Program-made: the position numbers and the translations under genes | Part shown: one piece after another, positions 27,723 to 36,448 of the stretch | Layout of the letters: each line of letters starts with the position of its first letter | Position numbering within the stretch: position 1 is the stretch's first letter | The notes under the pieces: model-generated | Told to the model about the DNA's origin: nothing | The model's database searches: none | The model's input: the letters and a program-made list of their open reading frames with translations, nothing else | Source of the DNA: JAXLQL01 sp046331625 | GTDB lineage: Bacteria > Acidobacteriota > Terriglobia > Bryobacterales > Bryobacteraceae | Direction: 5' to 3' | DNA: 64,000 bases | Assembly (NCBI GenBank): GCA_046331625.1 | Contig: JAXLQL010000030.1 | Coordinates: 28,831 to 92,830 of the forward strand

Positions 27723-28933
27723 GGTTCCACTCCCAGCGCGGTTTCGAGCGCCGCCTCCGCCTGACGGATCCCGGCCAAGCCCCGCGCCTCCGCCGTGCGA
27801 GCTTCAATGCGAATCCGTTGCGCATCCAGCAATCGCAGCAGGTCTGATCCGCCGAGCTTGTACGCGCCTTCGGCGATGCGATAGGTCTCGTCGGCTTGCG
27901 ACACCAACGGATGCAGCAACTCCGTCAACTCCCGCCGCCGGATCTCATACTCGGTCCAAGTAGCCTGCACCTCGGCGCGAACCACTGCTTCCACCGCGGC
28001 CAGGTTCGATTCCGCCACGCGGATCTCGGCGGCCGACGCGGCAATATTGCCCTGATTCTTGTTCATCACCGGCAGGTCCATTTGAAAGCCGCCCATCACG
28101 GTGTTGAACCCCGCCGTGCGCTTGTATCCGAACAACGCGTCATAGTTGGGTCGCGCGTAGGCCGTCTGCAGCCGTTGGTTGGCGCGAGCTTGCTCCATCG
28201 CCGCGCGAGCCAGCTTGACTTCGGTCCGTTGCGCCACGGCCGCATCGGCGTCGCCGGCCAACGCCCGCGAAGCCGAAGCCTCAACCGAGTCAGTCAGCGT
28301 CACCGGCGGGAACTGTGTCTGGCCCATCTCGCGCAGCAATTGGATCCGCGTGCGTTCGCTCTCGAGGTGGGCGCGGTTGAGATCGATCCGAAGCCGCTGC
28401 TGCTCGAGCCTAATGCGGATCAGGTCGGACTCGGCCATCGATCCTTCTTGCACGCGCACCCGATGGTACTCCACGATGCCATCGAAGTTGCGCACCGCTT
28501 CTTCGAGCAACGCCTCGGTGCGGCGAGCGCCAGCGGCGGTCCAGTAGGCGAGCGCCACGCGGCCGGAGATCTGCCTCCGCAACAACTCCTGTTCGAGCCC
28601 GGCACGTTGCACTCCGGCTGATGCGAAGTCGACGCGGCGCTGGCGTTTCGAGGCAGATTCGAATGTATTCGACAGATACGCGAAGTGATCCACTTCCTGG
28701 CCATACTGCAAGCCCGGTTGCCCCGTGGCGCGCAGATTCTCCACTTGCAGGAACAGCCGTGGGTTCGGAAGCAGGCCAGCCTGTTGCCGCAGGCCTTCGG
28801 TCGCGGCGATGCGTCCGGCGGCGCCCGCCAGCAATGGATGAATATGCAAAGCGCGGTCCACGGCTTCCCGCCGGCTCAAACTATCCTGCGCAAAGAGCCC
28901 CATCGCGCACAGAACGAGCGCGATTTGACCCAC
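27719..28933 (-). CDS. RND efflux outer-membrane factor (TolC/CusC family)
   Basis: The 404-residue protein starts at a GTG and has a signal peptide (1-16, ending LFAQ). It contains two OEP repeats of long alpha-helices: the first opens SLSRREAVDRALHIHPLLAGA, the second AQRTEVKLARAAMEQARANQR. GGFQMDLPVMNKNQGNIAAS is the conserved mid-repeat strand-turn. This is the first gene of the efflux operon. The 73-base gap to the divergent PhzF gene must hold its promoter; I see no regulator binding site or regulator gene nearby. Confidence 0.9.
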   Translation of the reverse strand: MGQIALVLCAMGLFAQDSLSRREAVDRALHIHPLLAGAAGRIAATEGLRQQAGLLPNPRLFLQVENLRATGQPGLQYGQEVDHFAYLSNTFESASKRQRRVDFASAGVQRAGLEQELLRRQISGRVALAYWTAAGARRTEALLEEAVRNFDGIVEYHRVRVQEGSMAESDLIRIRLEQQRLRIDLNRAHLESERTRIQLLREMGQTQFPPVTLTDSVEASASRALAGDADAAVAQRTEVKLARAAMEQARANQRLQTAYARPNYDALFGYKRTAGFNTVMGGFQMDLPVMNKNQGNIAASAAEIRVAESNLAAVEAVVRAEVQATWTEYEIRRRELTELLHPLVSQADETYRIAEGAYKLGGSDLLRLLDAQRIRIEARTAEARGLAGIRQAEAALETALGVEP

Positions 28934-29006
28934 AACGACCCGTCTAATGGCAATGATCTCCGCTTAGCTTCAGATTCAAACTCAACACTCAAGGTTACAC
29001 TGAAAC

Positions 29007-29792
29007 ATGGACATATCGCTGTTTCAGGTGGACGCTTTCTCGTCTCGAGTATTCGGTGGCAATCCGGCTGCCGTTTGCCCGCTCGATCGCTGGATCCCGG
29101 CCAAAATCATGCAGGCGATCGCCGCCGAAAACAATTTGGCCGAAACCGCCTTCTTCGTCAAGACGGGCGACGTCTACGAGATCCGCTGGTTCACGCCGGC
29201 CGTCGAGATCGACCTGTGTGGCCACGCCACGCTCGCCTCGGCTTACGTACTGTTCGACTACCTGAGCCACGGCGGCGATCGCGTCACGTTCCTCAGCAAG
29301 AGCGGCGAACTGGCCGTGGACAAGCGTGACGGCCGGCTCTGCCTCGATTTTCCCTCCCGCCCACCGCAACGCTGCCAGCCGCATGATCGCCTGATCGACG
29401 GCCTTGGTACGCAGCCGCTCGAGGTGCTCGCCGCGAACTACTACATGGCCGTCTATCCGAAAGAAGAAGACGTGTGGACCCTCGAACCGAACTTCGACGT
29501 GCTGCGTGCGCTCGACCGCGGCGGCATCGTGGTTACCGCGCCAGGCCGCGAGGTCGACTTCGTCTCGCGCTTCTTCGCGCCCGCATTCGGCATCGATGAA
29601 GATCCGGTGACGGGATCGGCGCACTGCCTGTTGATTCCGTATTGGTCGCGGCGGCTGGGCAAGAAAGACATGCGCGCCTTGCAGGTCTCGCGGCGGGGCG
29701 GCGAGTTGTGGGTCGAAGACCGCGGCGACCGCGTCGGCATCGCGGGTCACGTAACGCCCTATCTGCGCGGAACCATAACCGTTCCCATCTGA
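29007..29792 (+). CDS. PhzF family isomerase-like protein
   Basis: The 261-residue protein is the family length. PhzF enzymes have two diaminopimelate-epimerase-like halves. The N-terminus DISLFQVDAFSSRVFGGNPAAVCPL and the catalytic Glu in AAENNLAETAFF (about residue 45) are intact; GHATLASAYVLFD and DEDPVTGSAHCLLIPYW are the other core motifs. True PhzF makes phenazine precursors, but no other phenazine genes are present, so this is one of the many family members of unknown substrate. It is transcribed divergently from the metal-efflux operon. Confidence 0.93.
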   Translation: MDISLFQVDAFSSRVFGGNPAAVCPLDRWIPAKIMQAIAAENNLAETAFFVKTGDVYEIRWFTPAVEIDLCGHATLASAYVLFDYLSHGGDRVTFLSKSGELAVDKRDGRLCLDFPSRPPQRCQPHDRLIDGLGTQPLEVLAANYYMAVYPKEEDVWTLEPNFDVLRALDRGGIVVTAPGREVDFVSRFFAPAFGIDEDPVTGSAHCLLIPYWSRRLGKKDMRALQVSRRGGELWVEDRGDRVGIAGHVTPYLRGTITVPI

Positions 29793-29835
29793 AACAATTC
29801 CCGACTGAGACGCCGCCCGGCGCATCAGAAGCTCT

Positions 29836-30333
29836 ATGAGGAATGCGCTCAACATCCTCGGATTCCAACTCGTCTGGTTCGCCTGCGTGCTCTCGGCTGC
29901 GGCGGGACAATCGTGGATCGGGTTGTGCGTGTTCGCAGCGGTGATCGGGCTCCATCTGCTGTATTCGTCCCCGCGAGTGAAAGAGGCGGGACTGTTGATT
30001 CTCGCTGCCTGCCTCGGCTTGGTCGTGGAGACCGTGTTGCTCGCGGCCGGAGCGTTCCGCTTTCCATCGGAGAGCCTGCTGCCGCCCGCGTGGATGATCG
30101 CGCTGTGGGTGAACTTCGCCACCACGCTGCGTTACAGCATGCGATGGCTCGAGGGCCGGTACGCACTTGCCGCGGTGCTCGGCGCCGTAGCCGGACCGCT
30201 TGCCTACCTCGGTGGCGCGCGCCTCGGAGCGATCGCCGGAGTGGACTCGGTGTGGCCGATCCTCGTTGCCTGGGCCGCCATGACGCCATTCCTCGTGTGG
30301 ATCGCCAAAGGAGTCCAGAAAGGAAACCGATGA
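29836..30333 (+). CDS. DUF2878 membrane protein
   Basis: The 165-residue protein has five predicted membrane helices. It opens NILGFQLVWFACVLSAAAGQ and includes WMIALWVNFATTLRYSMRWL, both typical of DUF2878 (YmfM-like). Function unknown; in many bacteria DUF2878 genes sit beside DUF1295 and cyclopropane-fatty-acid-synthase-like genes, as here. Its stop overlaps the ATG of the DUF1295 gene (ATGA). Confidence 0.85.
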   Translation: MRNALNILGFQLVWFACVLSAAAGQSWIGLCVFAAVIGLHLLYSSPRVKEAGLLILAACLGLVVETVLLAAGAFRFPSESLLPPAWMIALWVNFATTLRYSMRWLEGRYALAAVLGAVAGPLAYLGGARLGAIAGVDSVWPILVAWAAMTPFLVWIAKGVQKGNR

Positions 30334-31115
30334 ACTACTGGGTGATTCTCGCGGGGGGCTGGGCCGGCATGGCGGTGGCCATGGCGGTTCTGTGGCAGGT
30401 GCAGCGGAGCTACGGCAAAGCCGGCATCGTCGATATCCTCTGGGCCGCGGGCGTCGGCGCGCTGGGCATGGGATTCTCGGCCGTCGGCAGCGGCTATCCG
30501 ATCCGGCGGCTGCTGATCGGGTTTCTTGCCGGCGCATGGTCCATGCGCCTCTCTACGTACTTGCTCATTCGTGTTTTAAACATGGCCGAAGATGGGCGTT
30601 ACGAGGCGATGAAGAAAAAGTGGGGTGACGCCACACAGCGGAACCTCTTCTGGTTTTTCCAGATGCAGGCGTTCTGGAGCGTCATGTTCGCCGCGCCGAT
30701 CCTGTTGGCGTCGGGGAATCCGGACATGCCCCTCGACTGGATGGACGCAGCGGGTCTCGCCATCTGGACCGTTGCCGTGTTCGGAGAAATGATCGCCGAT
30801 CGCCAATTGGCCGAGTTCCGGGCGCGCCCCGCGAATCGCGGCAAAGTTTGCCAAACCGGCCTTTGGCGATACTCGCGGCATCCCAACTATTTCTTCGAGT
30901 GGTTGCATTGGTTCACCTACGTACTGCTCGGGTGGAACGCGCCCTACGGGTGGGCTACTCTCTTCGGTCCCGCGGTCATGCTGTTGTTCCTGTTCAAAGT
31001 CACCGGGATTCCGCCTACCGAAGCCAATGCGCTGGCGAGCCGCGGCGAGGCCTATCGCCGCTATCAGCAGACCACCAGCGTGTTCTTCCCTTGGCCGCCC
31101 AAGGCAGATGCGTGA
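30330..31115 (+). CDS. DUF1295 membrane protein (steroid 5-alpha-reductase-like)
   Basis: The 261-residue protein has about six to seven membrane helices. I start at ATG 30330, which overlaps the preceding stop; much longer upstream extensions run through the DUF2878 gene in another frame. The C-terminal part has the isoprenylcysteine-methyltransferase/5-alpha-reductase signature: GLWRYSRHPNYFFEWLHWF, then GIPPTEANALASRGEAYRRYQ. Related proteins reduce or methylate lipid substrates using NADPH or SAM. With the following cyclopropane-synthase-like gene, a lipid-modifying role is likely. Confidence 0.88.
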   Translation: MNYWVILAGGWAGMAVAMAVLWQVQRSYGKAGIVDILWAAGVGALGMGFSAVGSGYPIRRLLIGFLAGAWSMRLSTYLLIRVLNMAEDGRYEAMKKKWGDATQRNLFWFFQMQAFWSVMFAAPILLASGNPDMPLDWMDAAGLAIWTVAVFGEMIADRQLAEFRARPANRGKVCQTGLWRYSRHPNYFFEWLHWFTYVLLGWNAPYGWATLFGPAVMLLFLFKVTGIPPTEANALASRGEAYRRYQQTTSVFFPWPPKADA

Positions 31116-31191
31116 GCGCGGTGCTCTTCGCGCAACTTCGTGATTCCCGCATGCCCCGGCCCGCATCTTCACAGACGAGGATGATGACTTC

Positions 31192-32217
31192 ATGACCGAT
31201 CGCCTGCTTGCCTTTGCGCTTGCGCAAACCGAACTCGGCCATGTGCCAGACTCGATCGTTCGCTTCGGAATCCGCCAACTGTGCGAGCAGCGCCTGGCCG
31301 AATGCGCGCGGAATGGCGACGCCGCACAGTTCGCTCAGACGATGCGTTCGAGCGAAGTAGCGCCCGTGCCCGCCAAAGCCAACGAACAACACTACGAGCT
31401 TCCGCCCGAGTTCTTCGGCCTCGTGCTCGGCCGGCATCGCAAGTACAGCTCCTGCTTCTGGCCGGAGAACTGCTCGGGGCTCGACGAAGCCGAAGCCGCC
31501 GCGCTCGCGCTCACGTGCGAACATGCCGAACTCGCCGATGGCATGGAGATTCTCGAGCTCGGCTGCGGTTGGGGATCGCTTTCGCTCTGGATGGCCGGGC
31601 ACTATCCGAATAGCCGCATCACCGCCGTTTCGAACTCCGCTCCACAGCGCCAGCACATCGAAGCCGAAGCCGTGCGCCGGGGCATCGCCAATCTGCGCGT
31701 GATCACCGATGACATGAATCGCTTCGAGGCGCCGGGCCGCTATGACCGAGTCGTGTCCGTCGAGATGTTCGAGCACATGCGCAACTGGGGCGAACTGCTG
31801 CGCCGCATCTCGGCTTGGATGAACCCCAGCGGCAAGCTCTTCCTGCATGTCTTTTGTCATCGCGAGTTCGCCTACGCCTACGAAACCGCTGGCGAGCACA
31901 ACTGGATGGGCCGCTACTTCTTCACCGGCGGCATCATGCCGGGCGCCGATCTCATCGCTCACTTTCAAGACCAATTCCGGCTAGCGCATCAATGGCGTTG
32001 GAGCGGCGAGCACTACGCGAAAACCGCCGAGGCGTGGCTCGCCAATCTCGACGCCAACGCATTCACCGTCATGCCGATTCTCGCGCGGGTCTATGGCGCA
32101 CAAAGCGAAATCTGGTTCCACCGCTGGCGCGTCTTCTTTCTCGCCTGCGCGGAACTGTTCGGCTACTGCGATGGCCGCGAGTGGCAAGTGGGCCACTATC
32201 TGCTAGAGTGTCGATAG
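31192..32217 (+). CDS. Cyclopropane-fatty-acyl-phospholipid synthase family methyltransferase
   Basis: The 341-residue protein has the CFA-synthase substrate region QHYELPPEFFGLVLG ... KYSSCFWPE, then the SAM-binding site ILELGCGWGSLSLWMA (motif I) and RVVSVEMFEHMRNW. Classical CFA synthases have about 380 residues with an extra N-terminal domain, which is shortened here. The family adds methylene or methyl groups to unsaturated acyl chains; non-cyclopropane products are possible in this branch. It follows DUF1295 by 76 bases and precedes the ABC ATPase gene by 10 bases, linking the lipid genes to the AttH-type operon. Confidence 0.88.
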   Translation: MTDRLLAFALAQTELGHVPDSIVRFGIRQLCEQRLAECARNGDAAQFAQTMRSSEVAPVPAKANEQHYELPPEFFGLVLGRHRKYSSCFWPENCSGLDEAEAAALALTCEHAELADGMEILELGCGWGSLSLWMAGHYPNSRITAVSNSAPQRQHIEAEAVRRGIANLRVITDDMNRFEAPGRYDRVVSVEMFEHMRNWGELLRRISAWMNPSGKLFLHVFCHREFAYAYETAGEHNWMGRYFFTGGIMPGADLIAHFQDQFRLAHQWRWSGEHYAKTAEAWLANLDANAFTVMPILARVYGAQSEIWFHRWRVFFLACAELFGYCDGREWQVGHYLLECR

Positions 32218-32227
32218 CGTCCTCTCA

Positions 32228-32905
32228 ATGAATCTGATCCGACTGGAGGGAGCCGGCAAGACCTACGCCTCCGAGAGCGGGCCTGTGGCCGCACTACGGA
32301 AAGTGGACCTTGACCTGGAGGCGGGGCAATTCGTCGCCGTCGTGGGCCGCAGCGGTTGCGGCAAAAGCACGCTACTGAACCTGTGCGGCGCCATGGATTT
32401 TCCTACCGAGGGGCGCGTGCTGATCGAAGGCGCCAGCACCGCGGATCTCGATGAGGCTGCGCTCACGGCGTTGCGCCGCTCGAAGATCGGCTTCGTCTTC
32501 CAGTTCTTTCAACTGCTGCCGACCATGACCGCCGAGGAGAACGTGGAACTGCCGGCGCTGCTCGCGGGCAACACGCACGCCCGCTCTCGGAGCCGCGAAC
32601 TGCTCGGTTGGGTAGAGCTCGAGGGGCTGGGCGCGCGCTATCCCCATCAACTCTCCGGCGGACAGATGCAGCGCGTCGCCATCGCGCGCGCGTTGATCAA
32701 TTCACCGCGCGTGATCCTCGCCGATGAGCCGATCGGCAATCTCGACACGGTCACCGGCGACACGGTGCTGGAACTGCTTCGCCGCACGGCCAAGGAGATC
32801 GGCGCACTGGTGGTGATGGCCACGCACAGTCTCGAGTCGGCGGAAAAGTGCGACGTGGTCGTGCGCATGAAAGACGGCGGAATCGATCACGTGGAGCGCC
32901 GATGA
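32228..32905 (+). CDS. ABC transporter ATP-binding protein (LolD/MacB type)
   Basis: The 225-residue ATPase has all nucleotide-binding motifs: Walker [12 protein letters not shown] (about residues 40-50), Q-loop [10 protein letters not shown], signature [15 protein letters not shown], Walker [13 protein letters not shown], and H-loop ATHS. It belongs to the LolD/MacB/FtsE subfamily that drives FtsX-type permeases in moving lipids or lipoproteins rather than classical solute transport. Its stop overlaps the ATG of the permease gene (ATGA). Confidence 0.93.
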   Translation: MNLIRLEGAGKTYASESGPVAALRKVDLDLEAGQFVAVVGRSGCGKSTLLNLCGAMDFPTEGRVLIEGASTADLDEAALTALRRSKIGFVFQFFQLLPTMTAEENVELPALLAGNTHARSRSRELLGWVELEGLGARYPHQLSGGQMQRVAIARALINSPRVILADEPIGNLDTVTGDTVLELLRRTAKEIGALVVMATHSLESAEKCDVVVRMKDGGIDHVERR

Positions 32906-35403
32906 AAGCGCTGGCTGCGGTGTTCGCGCGCTTGATTCTGCGTCCGCTCCGCAATGAGCCGGTGCGCACCACGCTCAACGTGCTCGCGGTTGCTTTGGGC
33001 GTTGCCGTGGTGATTGCGATCGATTTGGCGGGCGACGCGGCAGCCGGATCGTTCCGTTCTTCCATGGACACGCTGGCGGGCAAAGCTTCGTTCGAGATCG
33101 TGGGCGCCGGCGGGATCGACGAAAAGATTCTCGGCAAGCTCGCCGCGATTCCGATGCCGCTGCGATTCGTGCCGCGCATCGAAAGCTTCGCCCTGATCGG
33201 CGATCGCGAAGCCAATATGCCGCTGATCGGGCTCGACCTGTTCGCGCTCGACGAGCCGCCCCAGGGAGCCGGCGAGGCCGAACCGGAAGCGATCGGCGAC
33301 CTGCGTTCCATCTGGGTCTCCGGCGTACCGGGCGCCGCGGCTGGCGGCAAGCTTCGCTTGTCGATCAACGGACGCGCGACTGAATACAAGGTCCGCGGAA
33401 CATTGCCGGCTGCGGAGCCAGTCGTTCTCATGGATATCGCCGCCGCGCAAACTGCCCTCGCCCGGCCCGGCCTCGTGGATCGCATTGAAGTCCACGTGCC
33501 CGATGGAATCGACGCCCGCGAAGAGATCGAGAAGGCCCTCCCGCCGGGCGTGGAACTGCGCTCGTACGGATCGAAGACCGAAGAGAATCGTAAAATGCTG
33601 AACGCGTTCCGCTGGAATCTGCGCGTGCTCAGCTACATCTCGCTCGTCGTCGGCGCGTTCCTCATCTACAACACCATCGCTGTTTCGGTGGTGCGGCGTC
33701 GCGCCGAAGTCGGCGTACTGCGCGCGCTGGGCGCCACGCGCATGCAGGTGCGGCTGGCGTTTCTCGTCGAGGCCGGGATGTTCGGGCTAGCAGGCGCTGT
33801 CCTCGGCCTCGCGCTCGGAAGGCTGATGGCCGAAGGCGCAGTGCGGATGCTGGGCCGCACGGTGCAGTCGCTCTACGTCAGCAGCGCGCCTGGCGCCATC
33901 GACATCACCTGGATCACCGTTGCGCAGGCATTCGCGATCGCCTTCGGCGCCACGCTGCTCTCGGCTTGGGGACCAGCGCACGAAGCCTCGCAAGTGGCTC
34001 CCGTGGAAGCGATGGCGCGGGGCTATCGCGAAGTGCAAGCGCGCGCAAGGCTGGGCCTCGACCTCACCATCGCCATCGTCCTCTCGGGTACCGCCTACTG
34101 GCTCACCACGCTCGCACCGTGGCAGGGCCGCCCCATGGGCGGATACGCGGCGTGCCTGTTGCTCATCGCCGCCGCGGCGTTCCTGATCCCGGCCATGGTG
34201 CAGGCGGCATCGCGCGTACTCGCGGGCTTCGCGACACTCCTGCTGCGTGCGCCCGGAAGGCTTGCCACGCGCGGGATCGCAGCCGCTTTGCCGCGAACCT
34301 CGGTGCTCGTAGCCGCGCTCGCCACCGCAGTCGCGATGATGGTGAGCGTCGGCATTATGGTCGGCAGCTTTCGCGAAACCGTCAATCTCTGGATGGAAAG
34401 CCAACTCCGCGCCGACCTCTACTTGCGCCCAGCAGGCGGTGGCGGGGCGGGGAAGTATCCCGTGATGCCCGTGGCGCTGGCCGATGCGATCGCGAAGCTG
34501 CAGGGCGTGCGAGCCGTCGACCGCTTCCGCATCTACGAGATCAGCTATGGCGGGCTGCCGGCGCTTTTTGGCGGCGGCGAGACGAGTGTGATTGAAGGCA
34601 ACGGACGCATGGAGTTCTTGTCGGGGCAGAATCGCGAGGAGATCCTGAAGAAGCTCCCCACCGGCGACTTCTCCATCGTGAGTGAGCCGTTCGCCAACAA
34701 GCACCTCGTCGAGGCTGGCGACCGCATCGAGATCTCGCTTGCAACAGGAAAGAAGTCGTTCGAGGTGCTGGGAGTCTATTACGACTATTCGAACGAACGC
34801 GGCTACGTCATCGTCGACCGCAAGACGCTCCTGCGTCACCTGCCCGACACGGCCATCTCGAACATGGCGGTGTACGTGGACGATCCGTCGAGCGTCGATG
34901 CCGTCCGCGAGCGCATCGCCAAGACCGCTGCCGGGCAAGACGTGCTCGTGTTCTCGAACGCGAACCTGCGCGAAGAAGCGCTGCGGATCTTCGACCGCAC
35001 ATTCGCCATCACTTGGGCGCTCGAAGCCGTTGCGGTAGTCGTGGCCGTGTTGGGCATCGCCGGCGCGCTCGTGACGCTCGTGATCGATCGCCGCCGCGAG
35101 ATGGGCTTGCTGAGATTCCTCGGCGCATCGCCAGGACAAGTGCGCAGCCTCGTACTGACCGAATCCGGCCTTCTCGGGCTGCTCTCCATCGCTGCCGGAT
35201 TCGCGCTCGGCTATGCGCTCTCGCTGATCTTGATCTATGTGATCAATCGCCAGTCCTTCGGCTGGACCATTTCTTTCCACTGGCCCGAAGCGTTGCTCGC
35301 TTCCACGCTGGCGCTGATCTTCTTCACAACCGTGCTCGCCGGCATCTATCCGGCGCGCGTCGCCGTGCGGCTCAATCCCATCGAGGTGATCCACGAAGAA
35401 TGA
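32902..35403 (+). CDS. ABC transporter FtsX-type permease (two-unit, 833 aa)
   Basis: I start at ATG 32902, overlapping the ATPase stop. The protein opens LRPLRNEPVRTTLNVLAVALGVAVVIAIDLAGD with TM1, followed by a periplasmic domain, three helices forming FtsX unit 1 (about 230-365), two or three central helices (about 400-500), a second periplasmic domain, and FtsX unit 2 (about 700-825), ending YPARVAVRLNPIEVIHEE. The 10-TM duplicated arrangement is that of LolCE-like or AttG-like permeases that extract or export lipidic molecules. It is coupled to the ATPase before and the AttH-like gene after. Confidence 0.92.
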   Translation: MKALAAVFARLILRPLRNEPVRTTLNVLAVALGVAVVIAIDLAGDAAAGSFRSSMDTLAGKASFEIVGAGGIDEKILGKLAAIPMPLRFVPRIESFALIGDREANMPLIGLDLFALDEPPQGAGEAEPEAIGDLRSIWVSGVPGAAAGGKLRLSINGRATEYKVRGTLPAAEPVVLMDIAAAQTALARPGLVDRIEVHVPDGIDAREEIEKALPPGVELRSYGSKTEENRKMLNAFRWNLRVLSYISLVVGAFLIYNTIAVSVVRRRAEVGVLRALGATRMQVRLAFLVEAGMFGLAGAVLGLALGRLMAEGAVRMLGRTVQSLYVSSAPGAIDITWITVAQAFAIAFGATLLSAWGPAHEASQVAPVEAMARGYREVQARARLGLDLTIAIVLSGTAYWLTTLAPWQGRPMGGYAACLLLIAAAAFLIPAMVQAASRVLAGFATLLLRAPGRLATRGIAAALPRTSVLVAALATAVAMMVSVGIMVGSFRETVNLWMESQLRADLYLRPAGGGGAGKYPVMPVALADAIAKLQGVRAVDRFRIYEISYGGLPALFGGGETSVIEGNGRMEFLSGQNREEILKKLPTGDFSIVSEPFANKHLVEAGDRIEISLATGKKSFEVLGVYYDYSNERGYVIVDRKTLLRHLPDTAISNMAVYVDDPSSVDAVRERIAKTAAGQDVLVFSNANLREEALRIFDRTFAITWALEAVAVVVAVLGIAGALVTLVIDRRREMGLLRFLGASPGQVRSLVLTESGLLGLLSIAAGFALGYALSLILIYVINRQSFGWTISFHWPEALLASTLALIFFTTVLAGIYPARVAVRLNPIEVIHEE

Positions 35404-36425
35404 AGACCCTCGCCGCGTTCCTGATCTTCGCGCTCGCCAAACCGGGATACCAGTACCGTTTCCCGCATGACCACTTCTCGCATCCCGAGTTCCGCACCGA
35501 GTGGTGGTATTGGACCGGCAACCTTACCGATCCCGCCGGCCGCCGCTTCGGCTTCGAACTCACCTTCTTCCGTCAAGCGCTCAGCGAAGAGCGCCGCGCG
35601 AAGAGCGCGTGGGACCCCACTGATCTCTACATGGCCCACCTCACGCTCAGCGACATTCAGGAAAAGCGATTCCTGCACTTCGAGCGGATCAATCGCGCGG
35701 GTCCAGGATTGGCCGGCGTCGACGAGCAGAAGGGCCGCATCTGGAATGGCAACTGGGAAGCCGGACTCGGCTACGCGCGCGCAGTGAGCGATGCGTTTCG
35801 ATTCGAGTTCAAGTTCACTTCGAAGAAGCCGCCCGTGGTTCACGGCGTGGATGGCGTGAGCCAGAAGGCCGATGGTCCGGGCCGTGCGTCACACTACATT
35901 TCTTTCACTCGATTGATGACCGAGGGCAAGCTCGTTCTCGGTGAGCGCGAGTTCCAGGTGAAAGGCTCGGCGTGGATGGATCACGAGTTCTTCACGCATC
36001 AACTCGAACGCGAGCAAACCGGTTGGGACTGGATGAGCATCCAACTCGACAACGGCAGCGAACTGATGCTCTATCGGATCCGCCGCAGTGACGGCACGGT
36101 GGATCCGCATTCGGCCGGCACCTACGTCGACGCTGCCGGCAATGCGCGACATCTCAACGCGACCGATTTCCTAATGACGCCGGGACGCACGTGGAAGCGC
36201 TATCCAGTGGCGTGGCAGATTCTGGTACCTTCGCTCGATATCGAGCTCAACGCCGTGACGCAGCTCGAAGACCAGGAACTGGTGGCCAAGAGCCGCTTCT
36301 CGCCCAGTTATTGGGAAGGCGCGGTGGACTACGCGGGCTTCTCGGACCACAAAGTGGTGGGAGGCGTGGGTTATCTCGAGATGACCGGATACGATCGTCC
36401 GGTGCGCTTCGGCGAACCGAACTGA
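35400..36425 (+). CDS. AttH-like lipocalin-fold protein (CrtC/hydroxyneurosporene synthase superfamily)
   Basis: The 341-residue protein has a short hydrophobic N-terminus (1-13) that could be a signal peptide. Two lipocalin-like halves follow, with family signatures HPEFRTEWWYWTGNL, RFGFELTFFRQAL, GSAWMDHEFFTHQL and GWDWMSIQLDNGSELMLYRIR. AttH components occur with an ABC ATPase and an FtsX permease (AttFGH arrangement); CrtC members hydrate carotenoids. The gene overlaps the permease stop, so it is likely a periplasmic lipid-handling partner of the transporter. The exact ligand is unknown. Confidence 0.9.
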   Translation: MKTLAAFLIFALAKPGYQYRFPHDHFSHPEFRTEWWYWTGNLTDPAGRRFGFELTFFRQALSEERRAKSAWDPTDLYMAHLTLSDIQEKRFLHFERINRAGPGLAGVDEQKGRIWNGNWEAGLGYARAVSDAFRFEFKFTSKKPPVVHGVDGVSQKADGPGRASHYISFTRLMTEGKLVLGEREFQVKGSAWMDHEFFTHQLEREQTGWDWMSIQLDNGSELMLYRIRRSDGTVDPHSAGTYVDAAGNARHLNATDFLMTPGRTWKRYPVAWQILVPSLDIELNAVTQLEDQELVAKSRFSPSYWEGAVDYAGFSDHKVVGGVGYLEMTGYDRPVRFGEPN

Positions 36426-36448
36426 TATTCTGCGATCTATAAGCTTCA

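Noticed and set aside
29007..29792. Phenazine biosynthesis cluster
   Set aside because: Only a PhzF-like gene is present; none of PhzA/B/C/D/E/G are nearby, so phenazine production is not supported.
29913..30329. N-terminal extension of the DUF1295 gene
   Set aside because: The extended part lies in another frame over the DUF2878 gene and is Arg-rich; ATG 30330 overlapping the previous stop fits the family N-terminus.
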